From Okapia johnstoni (taxonomy: Eukaryota > Chordata > Mammalia > Artiodactyla > Giraffidae): 64,000 nucleotides of DNA. Every line of letters begins with the position of its first letter. Positions within the stretch are counted from its first letter, which is position 1. Where the stretch lies: assembly GCA_024291935.2 (NCBI GenBank), contig CM044314.1:23906001-23970000 (forward strand), in the 5' to 3' direction. The notes below the pieces were generated by a model, which saw nothing but the letters and a program-made list of their open reading frames with translations, ran no database searches and was not told the DNA's origin. Position numbers and translations under genes: made by a program. Positions 22,881-33,627 of this stretch are shown here, in pieces.

Positions 22881-23035
22881 TGTTTTTGTGAGATAGCTTC
22901 CTTTCCCAGACCTCAGTTCTCTTGTCCACAAAATGGGGGTGATAATATATTCCCTTTCTTATTCTGGTGAGGGTCAGTGTCAAAATGGGAGGCCATGGCA
23001 CACTCAGAAGTCTTAATCAAATGTAAGCTTCTAAA
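22881..23035 (+). mobile_element. MIR SINE fragment
   Basis: Contains the MIR-like phrase CCTCAGTTCTCTTGTCCAC AAAATGGGGGTGATAATA (22911-22947 approximately), the diagnostic middle of MIR in sense. The right side is cut by a Bov-tA. Confidence 0.6.
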
Positions 23036-23243
23036 GGGCTTCCCAGGTGGCTCTAGTGGTAAAGAATCTCCCTGCCTGCAGGAGACACAGGAGACCAGGG
23101 TTCGATCCCTGGGTCAGGAAGATCCCCTGGAGGAGGGCACTCCAGTATTCTTGCCTGGAGAATCCCATGCACAGAGGAACCTCTTGGGCTATAGTTCACA
23201 GGGTCACAAACAGTCGGACATGACTGAGCATCTGAGCAGAGCA
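23036..23243 (+). mobile_element. Bov-tA SINE
   Basis: Sense copy beginning GGGCTTCCCAGGTGGCTC with a B-box GGTTCGATCCC at 23100-23110 that matches the pol III consensus. About 15 bases of the centre (the AATGGCAACCC part) are missing. Tail ends ACATGACTGAGCATC. Low divergence in the head. Confidence 0.94.
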
Positions 23244-23289
23244 AGGGTTTAAAAAGGGAAAAGAGAAACTAACAAGTAGGACAGTCCAA

Positions 23290-23575
23290 ACTTACCTAGC
23301 TCATACAAAGTGCCTGGCACTGTGCATTTAATCCTTGTAAACATCTCAAAACAGAGGTTAAGTCATTTGCCTCGTTGCTGTTGTTCAGTCATTAAGTCAT
23401 GTCTGACTTCACAATCTCATGGACTGCAGCACACCAGGCTTCCCTGTCCTTCACTATCTCCCAAAGTTGGTCAAACTCAAGTAATTTGCCTAGGAGCATA
23501 GAATTAAGAAGTGGTGGAGACAGAATTTGAACCCAAGCAGTTTGGTTCCAGAACATACGTGCTTAAAAGCCCACT
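23290..23575 (-). mobile_element. MIR SINE, split by a BovB tail
   Basis: Antisense MIR: GTGCCTGGCACTGTGC near 23311, then a TTAAGTCATTTGCC region, and after the insertion GCATAGAATTAAGAAGTGG and AATTTGAACCCAAGCAG. The two halves rejoin cleanly across 23373-23478. Confidence 0.7.
23373..23478 (-). mobile_element. Very short BovB 3'-end insertion
   Basis: Only 106 bp of the BovB 3' end, antisense (GTTCAGTCATTAAGTCATG through CCCAAAGTTGGTCAAACTC). The TSD AAGTCATTTGCCT (23360-23372) and AAGTAATTTGCCT (23479-23491) has one mismatch in 13. This shows a true, severely 5'-truncated retrotransposition into a MIR. Confidence 0.92.
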
Positions 23576-23589
23576 GATGATAACAATGA

Positions 23590-23805
23590 TAAAAGCTAAC
23601 ACTGACTGCATGTTTTCTATTACTATATGCCAAACTCCATGGTGGATATTTTACAAACATTCTGTCCTATACTCTCAGCCCTACAATATGGTCAGCAGGG
23701 TTCCCACTGAACAGATGGAAAAATGGGGAAAGTGAAGTTGAGCCACTTGACCAAGCTGCTGTCCAGACCCAAGCGTCTCATCCACAGAGCCCATGTTCTT
23801 AACAC
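23590..23805 (-). mobile_element. MIR SINE
   Basis: Antisense MIR with the expected order: ATATGCCAAACTCCATGG, a TTTTACAAACATTCTGTCC part, ACAGATGGAAAAATGGGG, and a final CCAGACCCAAGCGTCTC region. It lies just right of another MIR, so two MIRs sit nearly in tandem. Confidence 0.65.
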
Positions 23806-24265
23806 AGCAGAGAGGACATGGGAAGATAGAAACCAATGACCATGGCACCCAAGCATGAGGATCCATGGAGGAAGCTGATCAAGGGTCAAGGATGATGCTG
23901 ACTGTGATGCTGTTTTGACTCTAAACTCGGTGTTTGATGGTCTTCTAGCTTCTGCAGGAAAAGGAGGATGTGAAACAAAGAGTTAAAGGATTGTTGGGAA
24001 ATAAGTGGGCCAGCAAGTTCCTCTTGAATTTAGAAGAAGAGCCTAAGGCAGGCAGAGCCAAGAAAGGTCCTTTCAAGGTCAGATCCTGCCTTAGTTCTTC
24101 CAGACTTGCTGTGTAAACGGGGTCTCTGGGAGTGGCTCCCCTCTGTAAACAGCCCACTGTTCTAATTTTCTTCTCACTGGATTAACATTCTAGTGTGTTC
24201 AGCTGGATGTTCATGACAGATTGAGTTTATGCACTTTTGGTGGGAACACAACGAAGTAAAACGCT
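23806..24265. other. Unassigned sequence
   Basis: No gene or named repeat. The minus frame at 23945-24157 has no recognised domain. Confidence 0.45.
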
Positions 24266-24570
24266 GTGTTTTTCTCAGTGTATCATATCAGGAGGCGCCT
24301 GAAGTCAGTTTGTCCCAATATTTCTGATACTGACTTTGATCACCCAGTGAAGGTGGAGTCAGCCAGGTTCTCCTGCAGTAAAGTTACTGTTTTCTCCTCT
24401 GTAATCAATAAGCATTTGGTGCAAAAATGCATCAAAAGAATGTACTTAGCCCATTTCTTCATCAAATTTTCACCCACTAGCATTGATAGATGGTTATCTG
24501 AATCCATTATTACTATGACCACTGCCAAAAGACAACTTTCTAATTAATTCATTCTTTAAACCCAAACTGA
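24266..24570 (-). mobile_element. Old L1 3' UTR fragment, antisense
   Basis: Phrases such as GACTTTGATCACCCAGTGAA, GTAAAGTTACTG and TTTTCACCCACTAGCATTG follow the order of the long 3' UTR seen in old L1M elements, as at 5545-6560. The open frame across it (24266-24547) is incidental. Confidence 0.5.
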
Positions 24571-24589
24571 AGGACATTTTACAAGAAAC

Positions 24590-25080
24590 TGGCTTGTATG
24601 CCTCAAAGCCATCAATCTCATGAAAAACTGAGAAACAGGTCCAGATTAAAGGAGACAAGAAACACACCAACTAAATACTGTGTGTGACCCTGGACCAGGA
24701 TCTTTTGTTCCTTTTGCTGTAAAGGCCATCACTGGGACAATTGGTGAAATTTGAGTAAGGCGGAGAGATTCAGTAATATTATTATATCAATGTTAATTTT
24801 CTGATTTTGATCATTGTGCTTGTATAATATAAAAGAATGCCCTTGCTTTCAGGAAGGACACACTGAAGCATTTAGGAATAAAGGGGATTTTGGCTACAAC
24901 ATTCTTTCAAATAGTTCAGAAAAAAATAGTATGTGTCTATAGCAAATGATAAGACAAATACGGTAAAATGTTAACATTCAAGAAATCTACATGCAGGGGA
25001 AATGGGAGTTGTTTGTACTATTCTTGCAACACTTTAGCGAAATGATTTCAATATGAAAAAGTTTTAAAAATATATCATGA
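24590..25080 (+). mobile_element. Possible old L1 3' end, sense
   Basis: CATCACTGGGACAATTGGTG followed by a GAATGCCCTTGC TTTCAGGAAGG region and an A-rich end near 25070 resemble a common old mammalian LINE 3' end. The family call is tentative. Confidence 0.4.
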
Positions 25081-25941
25081 GTCTAAATTGAATGTGTGCT
25101 TGGCTCCATTTGACAAGAAATGGATGGAATTTGAACTCTTATGGGGAAGGTGGTTGGGGTGATCTTGTCTCTGGGGACATACTGGAAGACAAACTACTCC
25201 ATATCATTCTGACAGATGCAGACAGATGCAGGAATACTTGGTAAAAAGCCGCCTTCTCTATTGTGCTGTTTCTGGAGGGGGAAGCATTGGGTTCCAATCA
25301 ACAAATGCTGGTTTTCTAGAAAACTAACTATTAACCCATAGCTTTTGCCTCCAAATTCCAATTTCTGGGCATGACATTTGCTACTGTCACATAACTCCAT
25401 TCTGTATCAGGTCTCCTGAAATAGATTATTATAGAGTCTGTGACTTCCGTATGACTGAAGATTTCACATGGCAACAGCAGTAAAGGTCTTTAGCCACTAA
25501 GCTCAACAAAAACGGACAAGTGCACGAAGTGATTAGACTTCACCAGCACATGAAAAAACTCCTGTCCCCCAGAGCCACCAGAACACAGGCTCTGAGCTCA
25601 CATGCCATGAGCTCTTTCGGCCTCCAAAGAGAAGAGGGAAGTGACCCCCAAAATAGATCTTTAAAATCCTCCATCGTCTTTTGTGACAGCACAATTTGCT
25701 GTTTCATTTTAGTCTCTTATCAGGAAGGCTTCTGAATCAGTGCTCTATTTAAAGCACAAAGTCAAGATTTTTGTGGCCTCAGCCAAAGTTGTTCACGTGG
25801 TGAGATGCTGAGCTGGGGCTCACTGATTCAGACTCTGACAATTCCTCAAGTCCTTTTGGGTGAGTGGGAAAGGGTTCATCCATAATAGCTCTTTCTTGGC
25901 CTTCCCCTCCCTTTCCTACCCTGTCCACTTAGCAATACACT
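25081..25941. other. Unassigned sequence
   Basis: About 850 bases without a named repeat or gene. Frames at 25194-25400 (minus) and 25520-25735 (plus) carry no recognised domain. Confidence 0.45.
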
Positions 25942-26214
25942 GCTGCTGCTGCTAAGTCGCTTCAGTCGTATCTGACTCTGTGCGACCCCATAGATGGCAG
26001 CCCACTAGGCTCTGCCGTTCCTGGGATTCTTCCGGCAAGAATACTGGAGTGGGTTGCCATTTCCTTCTCCAATGCATGAAAGTGAAAAGTGAAAGTGAAG
26101 TCTCTCATTCACGTCTGGCTCTTAGCAACCCCAGGGACTGCAGTCTACCAGGCTCCTCCGTCCATGGGATTTTCCAGGCAAGAGTACTGGAGTGGGCTGC
26201 CATTGCCTTCTCCA
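25942..26214 (-). mobile_element. Bov-A2 SINE (dimer)
   Basis: Antisense dimer with a short CTG tail at the left and the GTGAAAAGTGAAAGTGAAG linker. The TSD AGCAATACACT is exact at 25931-25941 and 26215-26225. A 106-codon frame across it is a SINE shadow. Confidence 0.95.
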
Positions 26215-26225
26215 AGCAATACACT

Positions 26226-26479
26226 AGAGGGGACATAAAATTCAACATGTGCCAAGAAAATGGACACACTCCACATACAGTAATAGCTCTACTATATTAA
26301 TAGCCTGCCAAAAGTCAACTATCTCCCTAGGACATCTTAGTTTCTCCCCTTGTGAGTGTCTATTTTTTCTTTCTTTTTTCTTCCTTTTCCCCAGCCTTCT
26401 TACAGAAGCAGAAGGGTCATTGACACTCAAGGTAGCCAGTTATAAAACTTGTAATAGGGCTTCCATCTGGTGATCCCTC
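26226..26479. other. Unassigned, pyrimidine-rich patch
   Basis: A pyrimidine-rich patch (26361-26402) lies here. No gene or repeat is assigned. Confidence 0.4.
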
Positions 26480-26940
26480 TCAGTTACTGAGTTTCTTTAA
26501 TGTGAGTGCTTTACATATGCCATCTCATTGAAATCTATATGGTAACTTATTATATCCCGGTTTTTCAGATGAGAGAAAATTGAAATTCAAAGAGGATGAA
26601 TGCTAACTCCAAAGATCTATGGCAAGTATGAGAGGTGAGGTTTAAACTCAGTTCTTTTTATCTAGAGAGTGCCAGTATTCCATTCTGCTATGTGTGCATG
26701 CGTGTTAAGTCATGTCTGACTCTTTTCGATCCTATGGACTGTAGCCTGCCAGACTCCTCTGTCCATGGGATTCTCCAGGCAAGAAAACTAAAATGGGATG
26801 CCCTGTCCTCCTCCAGGGAATCTTCCTGACCCTGGAATGAACCCACAACTCATACGTCTCCTGCATTGGCAGATGGGCTCTTTACCACTGGTGCCACTTG
26901 GGAAGCCCCCCATTCTGCTATAGCTGGATGGTAAGTAGAA
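26480..26940 (-). mobile_element. MIR SINE, split by Bov-tA
   Basis: Antisense MIR: GTGAGTGCTTTACATATGCC, CATCTCATTGAAATC, TTTTCAGATGAGAGAAAAT, then GAGGTTTAAACTCAG. A Bov-tA interrupts it within a CCATTCTGCTAT word. Confidence 0.68.
26692..26909 (-). mobile_element. Bov-tA SINE
   Basis: Antisense copy with a TG-rich left end (tail) and a head ending GGGAAGCCCC. The TSD CCATTCTGCTAT is exact at 26680-26691 and 26910-26921. Its centre is more diverged than most copies here. Confidence 0.95.
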
Positions 26941-27382
26941 ACATACCAAGTCTTCTTTCTCTATCTACTTGCTGAGGGCCCCAAATTCTTTTACCAAGTT
27001 GGCTTTAGTGTCTAGGTTGCATAAGAACTCATAACTGTTAGCACATTTCCACTTGCAGTTGCCTCTTTGGTAACCCTGTTCTGCAAGAAAGTGAATATAT
27101 TCAAGATTTCACTCAGGTTGGTCATTCCGATTTCTCCCCGACATGTGATCTGAGACATTGCAGAATGCAAATCTGGGACACTGTCACCATCTACTCCCCA
27201 TGCTAGCGAGGTCAGCTGCAGTAGCCAGTTGCTGTGTGTTCAGCTCTCTGCTCTAGTTACTAATTTGTCACTTGGCTTTTTGTGAATTGAGTGATATCTG
27301 GGCCTGTGAAAGATGTTTCCACTGCTCAGGGGACCAGACAGCCTGCTCTGAATGCAACTGTCTCTTCATGGTAGGCTCATTG
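26941..27382. other. Unassigned sequence
   Basis: No repeat or gene recognised. A frame beginning at 27272 runs on into the SINE and is not a gene. Confidence 0.45.
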
Positions 27383-27592
27383 TATGCGTGTGTGTGTGCT
27401 CAGTCATGTCTGACTCTTTGCAACCCCATGGACTGTAGCCTGCCAGGCTTCTCTGTCTATGGAATTTTCCAGGCAAGAATACTTGGAGTGGGTTGCCATT
27501 TCCTACTCTGGGGAGGGGGGGGGGTCTTCTCGAACCAGGAATTGAACCCGAATCTCCTGCATTGCAGGTGGATTCTTTACCACTAGCACCAC
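27383..27592 (-). mobile_element. Bov-tA SINE
   Basis: Antisense copy with a short GT run in its tail (27387-27398) and a run of ten G at about 27515-27524 inside the element, a local expansion. GGTAGG words at 27370 and 27593 suggest a short TSD, but it is imperfect. Confidence 0.9.
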
Positions 27593-27639
27593 GGTAGGAT
27601 TGTTAGACAAGAGCATCCATAAAATAATGCTTCCAACAA

Positions 27640-28090
27640 GTACCTAAGATGACATTTCCTGTAGTGACCGAGTCAGTGCCCCATGACACTCACCAAAATC
27701 ATGCACACTGGTGGGTTCTTACAGAAGCATCTGCACCTCTCCATCTGAGGACCCTGTGTGTTTGACACCTGCACGCAAGACTGGTCCAAAGTGACAGGGG
27801 GACGAAGACACCAAAAATGAACCACCAGGAGTTGGTAAATTAAGATTCCGGGGTTCTTTAACCCAGGGAGAAGTTCTGTACTTTCCTCCCACCTACAGAT
27901 CAGTGTGATTGAGCCACCACTGTCTACAGCAATAACTTCAATAGCACCCTGGGCTGGCTTCCTTCTTTCTGTCTCAATTCCACTGCCCTAATCTGTGCTT
28001 CCTGGGAGCAACACTTAGTACCTCCCTTGTACTCAGAGCCTGATCTCAGGATTCATTTCTTGAGGAACAAGCATTAGACACCCATCAGGC
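27640..28090 (+). mobile_element. Possible ancient LTR
   Basis: CCCTGGGCTGGCTTCC ... CTTGTACTCAGAGCC TGATCTCAGG near 27946-28050 recalls the 3' part of old mammalian LTRs. No ends or coding sequence are clear, so this is a tentative call. Confidence 0.3.
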
Positions 28091-28279
28091 CTGCTTCCCT
28101 ATGTCCCTAGTTCAGTCAACACACTGTTTTGAATCCTCCACAGTAAAGCTGCTGAAAAAGGTGGGGGTGGACAGCACTGGACTCTACACTTAAAATTTGC
28201 ATTTCAGAAACTATCTGGAGCTCCCAGTGGATACATAACGGGGGTGGGGGGTGGGGTGGTATTCAGTGGGGGAAAATGA

Positions 28280-28489
28280 AAATGAAAGTGTTAGTCACTC
28301 AGTTGTTTCTGACTCTAGACAGCCCTATGGACTGTAGCCCTCTAGTCTCCCCTGTCTATGGAATTCTCCAGACAAGAGTACTAGAGATGGTTGCCTCCTT
28401 CTCCAGGGCATTCTTCTGACTCATGGATGGAAACTGGATTTCCTGCATTGCAGGCAGATTCTTTACCCTCTGAGCCACCAGGGAACCAC
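28280..28489 (-). mobile_element. Bov-tA SINE
   Basis: Antisense copy with a GAAAGTGTTAGTCACTCAG tail and a head ending GAGCCACCAGGGAACC. The flanks (GAAAATG and GAAATG words) give only a doubtful TSD. Moderately diverged. Confidence 0.9.
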
Positions 28490-29770
28490 ATCAGAAATGT
28501 TAGTGAATTTTCTGTCCCAATGTCCCTATATTGAAAAGAGAGGCCACTTCTGTCCCAAATCTAAGTGGGATGAGGATCTTAAACAAAAAGGAGTTTTTAT
28601 CCATATGGAGAGGAAGATTTCATCCTCTATAAATTCACAATATTTCAGGAGAGAAAGAAGATTAAGATGTTTCTTCTTCCTCCTTGAAGTTCTCTTCCTT
28701 TTCTATCCCAGGTTGCATGCCACTTGACTTAAAGTTATCAAATGATTTCCACACTGGTGTGATTTCCAGAAACGTCATGCACCCCACTTCTGCTAGTGGA
28801 CACTAAGGGACCCGCAAGACCCCGATCTCAGACCACTGGGTGGTGAAGCAGAGGAGTGTGTGTTTTCTCCAATCAGCACAGTTTCCAGGAAGTGCTGTGC
28901 ACTCACTTGCTCTCTCACAGTGATTGGGTCAGCGTGGGGCACGTGACACCCTGGGAGCCAATGAGACCTCTGGGGACTTCTGGGGCGGAGTGCTTAGCTG
29001 CTCCTTCCTGGATTTTCACATACTATGCTGCACGTTGCTTGCTGCTTGAGTGAGAGAAGCGCCTGAGGATGGAGTTGGGGGTGTGGGGTGGGGCTTGGAG
29101 GTAGAGCTGACAGGCAGAGTGACACCGAGGCCTTGTCACTTAAGCAATGGAATCTGCATATCCTCCTCTGAGCCATTTCTTTTCTTGCTTAATCTAGTTT
29201 TAGGCAAATTTTCTGGCACTTGTAGCAGAGTCCTAAGTGATGCAAATGGAAGGGAGTGGTTTTCTTAACCTGCTTTTGCACCACAACCCAAGATTCTTTT
29301 CTGCTGTCCTCTGGCTCAGTGTGGCCCATGGAGGCTGAAGCATGTGGTTCTAGATGCATCTCAGCATTTGTGTGTGCAGAATGCTTATTCTTGAAATCCT
29401 CAGGGGCTGTGGAAATGTACTGATTCCTCCAGAAACGAATGACTACACTTACACGGATTTGTAGTTGAGATGCCCTCGGGTCTGATTCTGACATGCTGAC
29501 ATTTTATCCCCAAAGTTAAGATTTCATTGAAAAATAAGTTTACACAAAAACATTTGGGTAAATTAAACTTTAAATTCAAGCACAAAATATATCCAGTTTA
29601 AATTGGGACCAATGTTTTGAAAAGGAGAAAAATGTTCTGTTGAAAAAAAATGAAATACAATATACAAGATAAACAATATTTATCCACTAGATCTTTTTAA
29701 AAGCTTATGGGCATGGTCATTCTTTAATGGAGAGCCAATCTTATTACCTCATTTAAATAATCCTTTAATT
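28490..29770. other. Repeat-poor unassigned sequence
   Basis: About 1.3 kb with no ruminant repeat. The part at 28740-29110 is GC-richer than its surroundings and includes a G-rich run at 29064-29101; it might be an old LTR remnant. Short frames on both strands carry no recognised domain. Confidence 0.45.
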
Positions 29771-29953
29771 TCTCTCCAATTTTTTTATTATGAAATAGCC
29801 TACAGAAGTGTTGCAAAAGTAATGATTATCTACATATCCTTCACCTAAATTTATCAATTGACAGTATTTTGCAGTGTTTGTGTTAAATACATATATATGT
29901 GACACACCTTCAGGCAAAGCTCTTATTTTATATGCACACATGCACACACAAAT

Positions 29954-30015
29954 GATGAACCATCTGAGTTAATCACAGACATTTTTTGATGAACATCTGA
30001 GTTAATCATAGATAT
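29954..30015. repeat. Short tandem duplication
   Basis: A unit of about 32 bases beginning GATGAACCATCTGAGTTAAT is followed by a second copy beginning GATGAACATCTGAGTTAAT. The copies differ by one deleted base pair and a few substitutions. Confidence 0.8.
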
Positions 30016-30097
30016 TATGACACTTCACTTCTGAATAATTTATCATTTATATTCCAACAAAAATCAAATAATTGTCACACTCAGGAAAATTAACATT

Positions 30098-31174
30098 TTT
30101 TTTTTTTTTTTTAATTTTAGTTGGGGGCTAATTACTTTACAATATTGTAGTAGTTTTTGCCATACATCGACATGAATCAGCCATGGATTCACATGTGCTC
30201 CCCCTCCCAAACCCTCCTCCCACCTCCCTCCCCCTCCCATCCCTCAGTGTCATCCCAACGCTCCATCCCTGAGCATCCGTCCCATGCATAGAACATGGAA
30301 TGGTGTTCTGCTTCACATATGACAATATACATGTTTCAATGTTATTGTCCCAGAACGTCCAACCCTCACCTTCTCCCTCAGAGTCCACAGGACTGTTCTA
30401 TGCATCTGTGTCTCTTATTCTGTCTCACATATAGGGTTACCATTACCATCTTTCAAATTCCATATACATGCATTAGTATACTGTATTGGTGCTTTTCTTT
30501 CTGGCTCACTTCACTCTGTATAATGGGCTCCAGTTTCATCCATCTCAATAGAACGGATTCAAATGTATTCTTTTTAATGGCTGAGTAATATTCCATTGTG
30601 TATATGTACCACAGCTTCCTTATCCATTCATCTGCCGATGGACATCTAGGTTGCTTCCATGTCCTGGCTATTGTAAACAGTGCTGCGATGAACATTGGGG
30701 TACACGCGTCTCTTTCAATTCTGGTTTCCTTGGTGTATATGCCTAGCAGTGGGATTGCTGGGTCATATGGCAGTTCTATTCCCAGTTTTTTTAAGGAATC
30801 TCCACACTGTTCTCCATAGTGGCTGTACTAGTTTGCATTCCCACCAACAGTGTAAGAGGGTTCCCTTTTCTCCACACCCTCTCCAGCATTTATTGCTTGT
30901 AGACTTTTGGATAGCGGCCATTCTGACTGGTGTGTAATGGTACCTCATTGTGGTTTTGATTTGCATTTCTCTAATAATGAGTGATGTTGAGCATCTTTTC
31001 ATGTGTTTGTTAGCCATCTGTATGTCTTCTTTGGAGAAATGTCTGTTTAGTTCTCTGGCCCATTTTTTGATTGGGTCGTTTATTTTTCTGGAATTCAGCT
31101 GCAGGAGTTGCTTGTATATTTTTGAGATTAATTGTTTGTCTGTTGCTTCGTTTGCTATTATTTTCTCCCATTCT
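30098..31174 (-). mobile_element. Young bovid L1, 5'-truncated
   Basis: Antisense L1 of about 1.08 kb: a poly(T) tail at 30098-30112, the 3' UTR, then the ORF2 C-terminus. The TSD GGAAAATTAACATT is exact at 30084-30097 and 31175-31188. Minus frames 30453-30695 and 30763-31017 encode the ORF2 C-terminal region, including a Cys/His stretch ([17 protein letters not shown]); they lie in different frames, so a frameshift separates them. It has the cleanest TSD and low divergence, so it is a recent insertion. Confidence 0.95.
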
Positions 31175-31312
31175 GGAAAATTAACATTTAAACAATACTA
31201 TTGTCTTTCCTTACATATTTGGTGTGATCTAACATTTTTCTACTTGTCCTTCAGGGATGATTTTTGTTGTTGATCCAGGATCCAACCAAATATCATGCAT
31301 TACATTTACTAA

Positions 31313-31680
31313 TATTTTACTTTAAAACATTATTCTACCATTGTTTTTCTTGTTCTCAACGAAGTATCTTGGGCTATTGTAAAACCAATATTTATTCCAC
31401 CAATTACTTATTTTCTATCAATTTGCATTCATTCCATTAACTACTTAGAAAATCAAAGTATGCCAAGAGGCTTGGTGGTCAAAGGTATGATGATACTGGT
31501 GACTGGTGACGATGAAGATAGTGAAGAGAAAGGGGAGGAAGAAGATAGTGGTGATTTTAATTCAGGTTAACTAAACAAAAGTTTTGCCTGCAGATGGATA
31601 TATTTGTGCTGTTTTGTATTATAACTGTTTGAAAAAAGGCAAAAGCATATCATTATAGTCTCTCTTATATCGCCACAGGA
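31313..31680. other. Unassigned sequence with GA-rich patch
   Basis: 31494-31557 is rich in GATGA and GAAG words. No gene or repeat is assigned. Confidence 0.45.
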
Positions 31681-33025
31681 CTGGAAAAGGTAGTTTTCAT
31701 TCCAATCCCAAAGAAGGGTAATGCCAAAGAATGTTCAAACTACTACCGCACAGTTGGACTCATCTCACATGCCAGGAAAGCAATGCTGAAAATTCTCCAA
31801 GCAAGGCTTCAGCAGTACATGAACCGTGAACTTTCAGTTGTTCAAGATGGATTTAGAAAAGGCAGAGGAACCAGAGATCAAATTGCCAACATCCACTGGA
31901 TCATCAAAAAAGCAAGAGAATTCTGGAAAAACATCTGCTTCTGTTTTATTTATCACACCAAAGCCTTTGACTGTGTAGATCACAACAAACTGCGGAAAAT
32001 TCTTCAAGAGATGGAAATACCAGACCACCTTACCTGCCTCCTGAGAAATCTGTATGCAGGTCAAGAAGAAACAGAACTGGACATGGAACAACAGACTGGT
32101 TCCAAATTGGGAAAGGAGTACATTAAGGCTGTATATTGTCACCCTGCTTATTTAACTTTTATGGAGAGTACATCAAGTTAAATGCTGGACTGGATGAAGC
32201 ACAAGCTGGAATCAAGATTGCTGGGAGAAATATCAATAACCTCAGATACACAGATGACACCACCCTTATGGAAGAAAGTGAAGAGGAACTAAAGAGCCTC
32301 TTGATGAAAGTGAAAGAGGAGAGTGAACAAACTGGCTTAAAACTTAACATTCAAAAAACTAAGATCATGGCTTCTGGTTCCATCACTTCATGGCAAATTG
32401 ATGGGGAAACAATGGAAACAGTGACAGATTTTATTTTGGGGGGCTTCAAAATACTGTGGATGGTGATTGCAGCCATGAAATTAAAAGACGCTTGCTCCCT
32501 GGAAGAAAAGCTATGACCAACCTAGACAGCATACTAAAAAGCAGAGACATTGCTTTGCCAACAAAGGTCTATCTAGTCAAAGCTACGGTTTTTCCAGTAG
32601 TCCTGTATGGATGTGAGAGTTGGACTCTAAAGAAAGCTGAGTGCTGAAGAATTGATGTTTTTGAACTGTGGTGCTGGAGAAGATTCTTGAGAGTCCCTTG
32701 GACTGTAAGGAGATCCAACAAATCCATCCAAAAGGAAATCAGTCCTGAGTGTTCATTGGAAGGACTGATGCTGAAGCTGAAGCTCCAATACTTTGGTCAC
32801 CTGATGTGAAGAACTGACTCATTGGAAAAGACCCTGATGCTGGGAAAGATTGAAGGCAGGAGGAGAAGGGGATGACAGAGAATGATATGGTTGGATGGCA
32901 TCACCGACTTGATGGACATGAGTTTGAGCAAGCTCCAGGAATTGGTGATGGACAGGGAAGCCTGGTGTGCTGCCGTCCATGGGGTTGCAAAGAGTCAGAT
33001 ATGACAGTGACTGAACTGACTGATA
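31681..33025 (+). mobile_element. BovB LINE, RT domain to 3' end
   Basis: Starts at the counterpart of EWKRSVFIPIPKKG and runs to the tail GACAGTGACTGAACTGACTGA. RT motif A keeps KAFDCVDH (near 31960); motif C reads YTDD at 32247-32258, retaining both Asp residues. Frames 31783-32181 and 32136-32516 are offset, and 32456-32647 is a third, so at least two frameshifts break it. Same portion of BovB as the copy at 20852. Confidence 0.95.
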
Positions 33026-33189
33026 GTACCTCCTGAAGGTTCAAGGAGATATTACAGAGGAGGAAACCATCTTCTCCGTGATCGTCACGTTGACCTCATT
33101 CTCACTAAATCTGTGTATCCTAAAGCATGATGCTAAGCATTCTGCTCACTTCCTGCAGCATCTGGCTGCTTTATTTGAGTACAATACCA

Positions 33190-33372
33190 TCCAGCAGAAC
33201 ATTCTGCAATGATAAGAATGTTCTAAACATGCACCATCTAGTCCATGTTGCTGTTGAGGACTTTCCATGCGACTTGTGAGACTGAGGACTTGCATTTTAA
33301 ATTTTATTTGATGTTAAATAATTTACCCACATGTGACTGGTGGAAACTGTCTAGCAGACTGAAGCTCTAGGT
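33190..33372. mobile_element. Possible hAT-type short DNA element
   Basis: CAGCAGAACATTCTGCAATG and later ACATGTGACTGGTGG recall short mammalian hAT-derived elements with a TGTGGC-rich interior. Orientation and ends are unclear. Confidence 0.35.
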
Positions 33373-33627
33373 CATGACTGCAAACACCAGTTATCACCTC
33401 TCACAGCCTCTATACCATTTAGAGTCGCCACCAAGATTATACTGACATCAGAAAATAATTTAGATGTGGCTCTCATATTTAAAATTAAAAATTACCTCTC
33501 CTTGCACCCCACTCTAAACTCTCTGCTCCTCTCCATTGGTTTATTTTCTCCATAGCATTTGTTATCATTTTGCATATTAGTAAGACACATTTAAATTACT
33601 TAATTGTATATTATCTGTCTCTGATCA

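Larger units (their letters stand above)
29771..31312 (-). mobile_element. Old L1 3' UTR, split by a young L1
   Basis: Left part 29771-30083 (TTATGAAATAGCCTACAGAA, then CATATCCTTCACCTAAAT) and right part 31190-31312 (ATTGTCTTTCC ... GATCCAGGATCCAACC) read as one old L1M-type 3' UTR, antisense, related to 5545-6560. A young L1 sits between them. Confidence 0.5.

Noticed and set aside
23036..23252. tRNA-like sequence with a good B-box
   Set aside because: It is the tRNA-derived head of a Bov-tA SINE, continuous with the SINE body, not a tRNA gene.
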